A DNA stretch of 64,000 nucleotides from Paludibacteraceae bacterium (GTDB lineage Bacteria > Bacteroidota > Bacteroidia > Bacteroidales > Paludibacteraceae): the NCBI GenBank assembly GCA_024401495.1, contig JAKSKW010000003.1:48360-112359 (forward strand), read 5' to 3'. Both the position numbers and the translations under genes were made by a program. Under the pieces are notes generated by a model. It did no database searches. It was not told the DNA's origin and saw only the letters and a program-made list of their open reading frames with translations. Below are positions 32,601 to 39,384 of the stretch, one piece after another (position 1 is the stretch's first letter; each line of letters opens with the position of its first letter).

Positions 32601-34085
32601 TGAGATGACAGCAAGTGGAGTATCGTTACCCATCGCTGCTACTGGCTCAGCACCGTTGACTGCCATAGGAATGATAGTCTTAACGATATCTTCCTTATTG
32701 AATCCGAAGTTTAGAAGTTTGCTCTTGTAGTTTGAAACTGAGTTAGCAACCTTACGACCGCTCTTCAACTTCTCAAGCTGGATACGGTTAGTGTGCAACC
32801 AGTTTCTATATGGATGCTCAGCTGCAAGCTGTGCCTTCAAATCACCGTCGTAGTAGATCTTGCCTTCCTCAGTATCGATCATCAAGATCTTACCAGGCTG
32901 TAGTCTACCCTTCTGCTTGATCTCACTTGGATCGAAGTCAAGAACACCGACCTCAGAAGCAACAACCATCATGTCGTTGTTAGTGATCAAGTAACGTGAA
33001 GGACGAAGACCATTTCTATCAAGCATACCTCCAGCGTAACGTCCATCAGAGAACATCAAAGCTGCAGGACCGTCCCAAGGCTCCATCAAGATTGAGTGAT
33101 ACTCGTAGAATGCCTTTAGATCGTCGCTGATAGGGTTCTTATCATTAAAGCTCTCTGGCACAAGCAAAGCCATTGCGTGTGGAAGAGAAAGACCGCTCAT
33201 TACGAAAAACTCAAACACGTTATCCAAAGAAGCAGAGTCACTCATGTTAGGCTGCACAATTGGACGGATGTTTGAAATATCACCAAGAAGACCAGAGTTA
33301 AGCACTGACTCACGAGCCTTCATCCAGTTTCTGTTTCCTCTTACTGTGTTGATCTCACCGTTGTGGCAAAGCAAACGGAAAGGCTGAGCAAGAGACCAAG
33401 TTGGGAATGTATTTGTAGAGAAACGAGAGTGAACCAAAGCAAGACCAGAAGTGAAGTATGGATCACGAAGGTCGTCGAAGTAATCGCGAACCTGCATTGA
33501 TGAAAGCATACCCTTGTAGATGATATTCTTGCTTGACAAAGATACGATGTAGAAATCCTTGTGGTTTACCTGATTCTCAATCTTCTTACGGATGATGTAA
33601 AGTTTCTTCTCAAGGTTTGGAGCATCCTCGTTAGAAACACCAGTAATGAACACCTGCTTGATATCTGGCTCGCTCTCAAGAGCAACCTTACCAAGACATG
33701 CAGGATTTGTAGGGACGTCACGAAGCTTCATTAGGTTCAAGCCCTCAGCCTCGATAACCTCGATCATTACCTTTAGGATCTTATCCTGCTCTACCTTATC
33801 TTTTGGCAAGAAGACAAGTCCTGTACCGTACTTACCCTTTTCTGGAACTGGGATACGGTTCAACAAAATAAACTCGTGAGGTATCTGTACCATGATACCA
33901 GCACCATCACCACTCTTACCGTCGGCACCTTCAGCACCACGGTGCATCATGTTCTCCAAGACTTTAAGAGCAGAATCAACAAGCTCGTGGCTCTTGTTGC
34001 CGTGTATGTTTACAACCATACCGACACCACAAGCATCATGCTCATTCGCTGGAGTGTAAAGTCCTTTAGTGAAATTGTTTTGCAT
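29604..34085 (-). CDS. gltB: Glutamate synthase, large subunit
   Basis: Catalyses glutamine plus 2-oxoglutarate to two glutamates. Class II glutaminase with the catalytic Cys at 19 after a short propeptide (ACGVGMV). The central domain and the FMN-binding synthase domain carry [16 protein letters not shown], and the 3Fe-4S cluster is [21 protein letters not shown]. A C-terminal beta-helix (GXXGXXXG repeats: [38 protein letters not shown]) ends the protein. Length 1493 aa is complete. First gene of gltB-gltD-asnB on the minus strand, with a -7 element at 34156-34163. Confidence 0.97.
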   Translation of the reverse strand: [1493 protein letters not shown]

Positions 34086-34155
34086 AACTATTGTTTCTTT
34101 TCGTCGTTTTATATCTAATTATCCAAGTTGGCAACCCCGTATGGATTACCAAATG

Positions 34156-34163
34156 CAAAATTA
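34156..34163 (-). promoter_or_regulatory. Candidate -7 promoter element of gltB
   Basis: The minus strand reads GTAATTTTGC, an exact match to TAnnTTTG, 71 bp upstream of the gltB start. Confidence 0.6.
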
Positions 34164-34259
34164 CATACAAACCAAGTTCAAAACGTGTTTAATAACATAT
34201 TTGCCAAAATAGATTTTTGATATTTACGAATCGTAAGCAAAACAAGCATAAAACATATC

Positions 34260-34296
34260 AAATTGTAAGCATCCACGCATCTGACGCTTACAATTT
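34260..34296. other. Perfect 11-bp inverted repeat upstream of gltB
   Basis: AAATTGTAAGC / GCTTACAATTT, separated by 15 bp. No T-tract follows. It could be an operator, a protein-binding dyad or an RNA hairpin. It lies about 100 bp upstream of the gltB promoter element. Confidence 0.6.
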
Positions 34297-34557
34297 AAAA
34301 GTTGCATAAAATCACGTCATATTTTACACATTACAAAATGTGGCATAATTGAACGGTTTAGATTGACAAAAGATGGCCATTTCGACGTCGATAATGACAA
34401 ATTGCTATTTTAATTCTTTTTTATTGACATTTTGACATTACACAAAGTCTGAAGAAATGTGCAGTAAAGACAATAATAAATTCTGCATTCCGTTATATGG
34501 ATAGAATATAGCAAAAGGAATTGGAAGAATGGTATCGCGACGAGGAATAGGGATTTG

Positions 34558-34662
34558 ACGGAATATAACCGATAAAATCGATAATATTCGATATTTTTAC
34601 GGAGTATAACCGATAAAATTGCTATTTTTGCAGAGTTTGATGGAGTATAACCGACCAAATTT
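34558..34662 (+). repeat. Three-copy 41-bp tandem repeat in the promoter region of DUF4143 ATPase B
   Basis: The core GGARTATAACCGA begins at 34560, 34601 and 34642, exactly 41 bp apart. Each copy continues with (T/C)AAAAT-like sequence. Between copies the sequence differs. A consensus -7 element TATTTTTG (34623-34630) lies between copies 2 and 3, and a decayed form TATTTTTA between copies 1 and 2. The third copy ends about 10 bp before the ATG. The 41-bp period is close to four helical turns. Confidence 0.9.
34623..34630 (+). promoter_or_regulatory. Candidate -7 promoter element within the 41-bp array
   Basis: TATTTTTG followed by CA, an exact consensus match 40 bp before the ATPase ATG. 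The third repeat copy would lie in the transcribed leader. Confidence 0.55.
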
Positions 34663-34670
34663 CAAAAAAC

Positions 34671-35861
34671 ATGATTAAAAGAGAACTATATTTGCAGAAA
34701 ATCAAACCCTATGTAAACAAACCAATAATAAAGGTTATAACTGGCATAAGACGAAGCGGCAAATCAGAATTATTAAAAATGATATGTGACGAATTGCTAC
34801 AAGAAGGAATTTCTGAAGACAATATCGTGTATTTAAACTTTGAGAGTTTACGATGGGGTGATCTACTTAATTCAATGGCTTTATACAATCATCTATGTAA
34901 AGAGATTCAGCCGAATTCTAAAACCTACATTTTCTTAGACGAGATACAAGAAGTAGAGAATTGGGAAAAAGTTGTCAATTCCCTTATGGCTGATTTCGAT
35001 GTGGATATCTATATAACAGGTTCAAATTCCCGAATGTTGTCGTCGGAATTATCTACATATCTTACCGGCCGCTACATTGAGATTCCAGTGTTTACTCTAT
35101 CGCTATCTGAGTTTATGGCCTTCCATTCAATCAAAGAAAAAGACGTTGCATTTCCACGTTATATCAGAGAAGGAGGGTTTCCGTCTGCACACAATGCAGA
35201 ACATTCTGAAAATGAGATATACAAAATAGTGTCAGACATCTATGCGTCAGCACTTCTCAGAGATACCATACAAAGACATAACATCAGAAACATTGATATG
35301 CTGGAACGTCTTGTAGGCTATTTGATGGTGAATTTGGGGAATATATTCAGTGCAAAAAACATCTCAGCATACTTAAAAAGTCAACAAAGAAAAATAGATA
35401 CAGAAACGTTATACAACTACATCCACGCATTAGAGTCGTCGTTTATAATTCATAAAGTAGGCAGGTACGATTTGAAAGGAAAAGACGTTTTACAAACTAA
35501 TGAAAAGATATATTTTGCAGATTTGTCTTTACTCTACTCAAGATATGGCTACATGCCGGATTTAATAGCAGGTTATCTTGAAAATTTAGTATATATTCAT
35601 CTTCTACGTAAAGAATACAAAGTGTACGTTGGAAAAACAGGTACGTATGAAATCGATTTTGTTGCATTTAAAGGTAATGACACAATGTACATCCAGGTAA
35701 CATATACGATGGAAAATGAGGAGACACGAAATCGTGAAATTCGTCCATTACAACAAATCAAAGACAACTATCCTAAGTATGTAGTTGTTGCGGACAAACT
35801 TCTATGTGGCAACATAAACGGCATCCAATGCGTCTGGATCGGTGACTTTTTAATGAATTGA
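34671..35861 (+). CDS. AAA ATPase with DUF4143 C-terminal domain (copy B)
   Basis: Walker A GIRRSGKS at 25-32, Walker B TYIFLDEIQ at about 85-93, then ITGSNSRMLSSELSTYLTGRY (sensor region). The C-terminal DUF4143 part ends in EIDFVAFKG followed by YIQVTYTM, where copy A has EVK. The nuclease-like Lys is therefore absent and this copy belongs to a different DUF4143 subgroup. 396 aa, complete. The promoter region is a 41-bp tandem array. Function unknown in the family. Monocistronic and convergent with punA. Confidence 0.88.
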   Translation: MIKRELYLQKIKPYVNKPIIKVITGIRRSGKSELLKMICDELLQEGISEDNIVYLNFESLRWGDLLNSMALYNHLCKEIQPNSKTYIFLDEIQEVENWEKVVNSLMADFDVDIYITGSNSRMLSSELSTYLTGRYIEIPVFTLSLSEFMAFHSIKEKDVAFPRYIREGGFPSAHNAEHSENEIYKIVSDIYASALLRDTIQRHNIRNIDMLERLVGYLMVNLGNIFSAKNISAYLKSQQRKIDTETLYNYIHALESSFIIHKVGRYDLKGKDVLQTNEKIYFADLSLLYSRYGYMPDLIAGYLENLVYIHLLRKEYKVYVGKTGTYEIDFVAFKGNDTMYIQVTYTMENEETRNREIRPLQQIKDNYPKYVVVADKLLCGNINGIQCVWIGDFLMN

Positions 35862-35880
35862 CATCCAAATATATAATAAA

Positions 35881-35909
35881 AATGGAGACGTCATTCCCAC
35901 GTCTCCATT
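35881..35909. terminator. Terminator between convergent ATPase B and punA
   Basis: Perfect 11-bp stem AATGGAGACGT / ACGTCTCCATT with a 7-nt loop. On the minus strand it is followed by TTTATTAT, so it serves punA best. AT-rich ATGCATTAAGCATTATG repeats follow on the plus side. Confidence 0.75.
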
Positions 35910-35944
35910 ATGAATTATGCATTAAGCATTATGAATTAATGCTC

Positions 35945-36763
35945 TTACTTCATCTTCTTCACCATTTCACGGAACAAAACCTTTAGGTTGTCCTTAGCGA
36001 TATTGGTGTTACGCTGCACCTCTTCGTGGTTAGTCTCGATTCCGTTCAACGCATCGCCTAGTGCATTCGACACGATTGACACTCCGAAACATTTGATTCC
36101 TGCCCAGTGAGCAACGATGATCTCTGGCACTGTACTCATTCCACAAGTGTCTCCACCAATCAAACGGAAATATTTATACTCTGCCACTGTCTCGAATGTT
36201 GGACCCTGTGTGCCGACATAAACTCCCTTCTTATACGGAATCTTGTTCGACGCTGCGACGCTCTCTGCCAACGCGATCAAATCACGGTTGTAGGCATTGT
36301 TCATGTCTGGGAAACGTGTTCCAAGCGAATCTTCGTTCTTGCCTCTTAACGGATGCTCTGGGAAGAGGTTGATATGGTCTGTAATCAACATGATGTCGCC
36401 AGCCTTAAACTCTGGATTCAAACCACCTGCAGCATTACTTACCATCAAATACTTGATACCCATTCCTTTCATCACTACCTCTGGATAAGTGACGTCTTTC
36501 ATAGGATATCCCTCGTAGAAATGGAATCTTCCCTGCATAGCCATCACTGGCACTCCTGCGATTGTTCCGAAAATCAACTTTCCTGAGTGTCCTGCGACTG
36601 TGCTCTGAACGAATCCTGGTATCTCTGAATACGGTATCTCTGTCTCAACGCATATCTCTTCTGTAAGACCGCCCAAACCAGTGCCAAGAATAATGGCGAT
36701 TTCAGGGCGCAACTCTGTCTTACTTCTTAAGTATGCGCATGTTGCTTCTATTCTTTGTAACAT
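35945..36763 (-). CDS. punA: Purine nucleoside phosphorylase (trimeric, PNP-I type)
   Basis: Phosphorolysis of purine (deoxy)nucleosides for salvage. GTGLGGL (27-33) binds phosphate with VAGHSGKL (56-63). QGRFHFYEGYP lies at 77-87, SNAAGG at 109-114, GPTFET at 187-192, GMSTVPE at 208-214 and SNALG at 232-236. These are the full active-site set of the trimeric PNP family. 272 aa, normal. The start ATG 36763 is supported by the family N-terminus and lies inside lpxK, giving a 44-bp out-of-frame overlap. Confidence 0.92.
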   Translation of the reverse strand: MLQRIEATCAYLRSKTELRPEIAIILGTGLGGLTEEICVETEIPYSEIPGFVQSTVAGHSGKLIFGTIAGVPVMAMQGRFHFYEGYPMKDVTYPEVVMKGMGIKYLMVSNAAGGLNPEFKAGDIMLITDHINLFPEHPLRGKNEDSLGTRFPDMNNAYNRDLIALAESVAASNKIPYKKGVYVGTQGPTFETVAEYKYFRLIGGDTCGMSTVPEIIVAHWAGIKCFGVSIVSNALGDALNGIETNHEEVQRNTNIAKDNLKVLFREMVKKMK

Positions 36764-37817
36764 AATTGATAATTAAATTGTTGAACGTTTCTTCATCTTT
36801 CAGAAGCTTTATATTCATTGGAATATAATAGATGTATTCTTTCAATGCAGACGGGAATGACTCATCGTTCATCATCTTCACTGCGTCTTTCTCAGTAGTG
36901 AGGATGATTTTTTTATTGTCTTCGATTCCCGCAAACATCTCAGACACAGTATTATAATCCTTCAATGTCAATTTGTGGTGATCAGCGAAATTGATCGTCT
37001 TCATACTTTTTGTAATGCTTCTCACATACTCTTCAAAAGTCACTGGCGACGCGATTCCTGTTAGCGACAATGCTGACGTCTCCTTCAACTCCTCTGCACT
37101 GATCTTCTTCGCACTTGGGAAAACAGGCATCAAATCACCGTATTCCATACTTGAGAAGAATAGAGTCTGGTACGGATAAAGACTTAGATGCATTGTAATC
37201 ACACGCAGTTCCATTGGAGTAATATCCTTCGGACACTTTGTGACAATCACGATCTGTGCCTTGTCTTTAGCCTTAAGCGGCTCTCTCAATTTTCCCAACG
37301 GAAGCAATCGATCCTCGTAGATTTTATTGTTGTAATCCACAAGAAGAATTGATATATCCGGCGTCACATAGCGATGCTGGTAAGCGTCGTCGAGAACGAA
37401 CACCTCCGGACGGTTAGTCCCCTCGTCGCACAATTTTTGAATTCCTCTCACACGCTTTTCGTCGACTGCAAGAATCACATCTGGGAATTTGCGTTTGATC
37501 TGATATGGTTCATCTCCAATCTGATCAGGGGTGCTTTTTCCCGTCGACAATATGAAGCCTCTTGTCTTTCGCTTATAGCCACGGCTCACCACCGCAGTGC
37601 GAAATTTTTCAGAAAGCAATTTCACAAGATATTCAGTGACGGGAGTTTTGCCTGTTCCGCCAACTGTGATATTTCCTACAACAATCACGGGGATGTCAAA
37701 CTTGGTAGATTTAAGCAGTCCAATGTCGAACATAAAATTTCTGATGACAACCACTAGTCCCCAAATCCAGGACAATGGTGCCATAAAGATATCTTTGATG
37801 AGTGATTTTGTAGTCAT
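36720..37817 (-). CDS. lpxK: Tetraacyldisaccharide 4'-kinase
   Basis: Phosphorylates the 4' position of the lipid A disaccharide at the inner membrane. An N-terminal hydrophobic anchor (about 12-33) precedes the P-loop VGNITVGGTGKTP (47-59). SRGYKRKTRGF, GDEPYQIKRKFP, VFVLDDAYQHR and LLPLGKLREPL are the expected LpxK motifs, and a late FADHHKLTLKDY is followed by TTEKDAVK. 365 aa. Its last 44 bp contain the punA start. The promoter element lies about 100 bp upstream, divergent from dgt. Confidence 0.92.
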   Translation of the reverse strand: MTTKSLIKDIFMAPLSWIWGLVVVIRNFMFDIGLLKSTKFDIPVIVVGNITVGGTGKTPVTEYLVKLLSEKFRTAVVSRGYKRKTRGFILSTGKSTPDQIGDEPYQIKRKFPDVILAVDEKRVRGIQKLCDEGTNRPEVFVLDDAYQHRYVTPDISILLVDYNNKIYEDRLLPLGKLREPLKAKDKAQIVIVTKCPKDITPMELRVITMHLSLYPYQTLFFSSMEYGDLMPVFPSAKKISAEELKETSALSLTGIASPVTFEEYVRSITKSMKTINFADHHKLTLKDYNTVSEMFAGIEDNKKIILTTEKDAVKMMNDESFPSALKEYIYYIPMNIKLLKDEETFNNLIINYVTKNRSNMRILKK

Positions 37818-37916
37818 AATAATTATTCCTTAATATTTCCTTTGTGTATCCTTTGTACGATGACGAAATCGATGCTAGCATCAATTATTATTTTCCTCAG
37901 CATACATAAACATTCC

Positions 37917-37924
37917 AAATATAG
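37917..37924 (-). promoter_or_regulatory. Candidate -7 element of lpxK-punA
   Basis: The minus strand reads TATATTTG, an exact TAnnTTTG match 100 bp before the lpxK ATG. Confidence 0.5.
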
Positions 37925-37967
37925 TTTTAAAATATAGATAATTCCAAACATCTTAACTCTCTTTTAT

Positions 37968-37975
37968 TATATTTG
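37968..37975 (+). promoter_or_regulatory. Candidate -7 element of dgt
   Basis: TATATTTG, an exact match 28 bp before the dgt ATG. The lpxK element lies 44 bp away on the other strand. Confidence 0.55.
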
Positions 37976-38003
37976 TGTTGTCAAATATAAAAAGTGTCAG
38001 AAA

Positions 38004-39335
38004 ATGATGGAATGGAATAAACTGATTTGCACTATTCGTTTGGGATTGGAAGACTATCACGACCCAAAAGAGCAAGACCGTACTGAGTTTCAGCGCGACT
38101 ACGACCGTTTGGTATTCTCAGCCCCTTTCAGACGTCTGCAGAACAAGACTCAAGTGTTTCCATTGCCAAACACCATTTTCGTACACAACCGTTTGACACA
38201 CTCGTTGGAGGTAAGTTGTGTGGGCCGTTCCATCGGCAATCGCGTCTCCAAATTTTTGAAAGAGAAATACGGGAATGAGATCTCCAACCACGTTGACGAC
38301 TTGGGATCAATCGTTTCTGCGGCATGTTTGGCCCACGACATGGGTAATCCTCCGTTCGGACATAGCGGAGAGACTGCTATCTCAACATATTTTTCCGAAG
38401 GCGCAGGAATGGGATTAAAGGAGAAGTATGGCATCACAGATGAGCAATGGGCTGATTTCACCCATTTCGACGGTAATGCCAATGCTTTCCGCTTGCTCAC
38501 CCATCGTTTTGAAGGGCGACGCAATGGAGGATTCGTCCTTACCTACCCCACTCTGCTTTCTATCGTGAAATATCCATATATCGCAGCCGACGTGAAAGGC
38601 AAGAAAAACAAGTTCGGCTTCTTTCAAGATGACTTAGACACATACAAGAAAATAGCTGATTATCTTGGCATTGAGAAGAAAGCCGACGGTAGATATTCGC
38701 GTCATCCCCTCGTCTACTTGGTGGAGGCCGCCGACGATATCTGCTATGAGATCATGGATATTGAAGACGCTTTGAAGATGCGTCTGCTAGACAAAGATGA
38801 GACTTTCAACCTCCTTCTCGCATTCTTCCCAGAAGACAGACAAGAAAGGATCAAGAATCGAATGACCTTTGTCGACGACGTGAATGAGCAAGTGGCATTT
38901 TTGCGTTCATGCGTCATTGGAGTTCTGATTGAAGAGTGTGCCGACGTTTTCTTAAAAAATGAGGAGAAAATTTTGGCAGGAGAGTTTGAAGGTTCATTGA
39001 TCGACTATGTGTCGGAGAGAGTGTGCAACGCCTACAAAGAGTGTCAGAAGATATCGGCAGAAAAAATATACAAGAGTAAAGAGGTCGTTGACATCGAGAT
39101 TGCCGGTTACAATATTATTTACACTTTGATTGACAAAGAGATTGAGGCTGTATTCAACGCAGACAAAGCATACTCAAAACAGCTGTTGGCACGCATTCCG
39201 TCGCAGTTTGCAGTGTCGAGCGAATCTCCATACAAAAGAATCCTTGCTGTGCTCGACCACGTTTCTGGAATGACCGACGTCTACGCCCTTGACCTTTACA
39301 GAAAGATTCAGGGAATTTCATTGCCGACTCTTTGA
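38004..39335 (+). CDS. dgt: Deoxyguanosinetriphosphate triphosphohydrolase
   Basis: HD-domain enzyme hydrolysing dGTP (or dNTPs) to deoxynucleoside and triphosphate. DRLVFSAPFRRLQNKTQVFP (34-53) opens the family. HNRLTHSLEV gives the first metal His (H66), AHDMGNPPFGHSGE the HD pair (H111-D112) and H120, and EAADDICYEIMDIEDAL the distal Asp. 443 aa fits the long dGTPase class. The start could be ATG at 38007. It is in a monocistronic position, followed 49 bp later by an unrelated secreted protein gene. Confidence 0.9.
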   Translation: MMEWNKLICTIRLGLEDYHDPKEQDRTEFQRDYDRLVFSAPFRRLQNKTQVFPLPNTIFVHNRLTHSLEVSCVGRSIGNRVSKFLKEKYGNEISNHVDDLGSIVSAACLAHDMGNPPFGHSGETAISTYFSEGAGMGLKEKYGITDEQWADFTHFDGNANAFRLLTHRFEGRRNGGFVLTYPTLLSIVKYPYIAADVKGKKNKFGFFQDDLDTYKKIADYLGIEKKADGRYSRHPLVYLVEAADDICYEIMDIEDALKMRLLDKDETFNLLLAFFPEDRQERIKNRMTFVDDVNEQVAFLRSCVIGVLIEECADVFLKNEEKILAGEFEGSLIDYVSERVCNAYKECQKISAEKIYKSKEVVDIEIAGYNIIYTLIDKEIEAVFNADKAYSKQLLARIPSQFAVSSESPYKRILAVLDHVSGMTDVYALDLYRKIQGISLPTL

Positions 39336-39384
39336 AAAGGCAGAATTTGGAAACGCAAAATTTAGTTAAAATAATCATAGAATA

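Larger units (their letters stand above)
34086..34670. other. 585-bp divergent intergenic region, gltB / DUF4143 ATPase B
   Basis: No gene visible; a minus-strand frame through 34410-34658 only reads the repeat array and is rejected. From left to right it holds the gltB promoter element (34156-34163), a perfect 11-bp inverted repeat (34260-34296), about 260 bp of AT-rich sequence with nothing recognised, and the 41-bp tandem array (34558-34662). Confidence 0.7.

Noticed and set aside
34410..34658. 82-codon minus-strand reading frame in the gltB-ATPase gap
   Set aside because: It only translates the 41-bp repeat array and AT-rich DNA; no homologous pattern.
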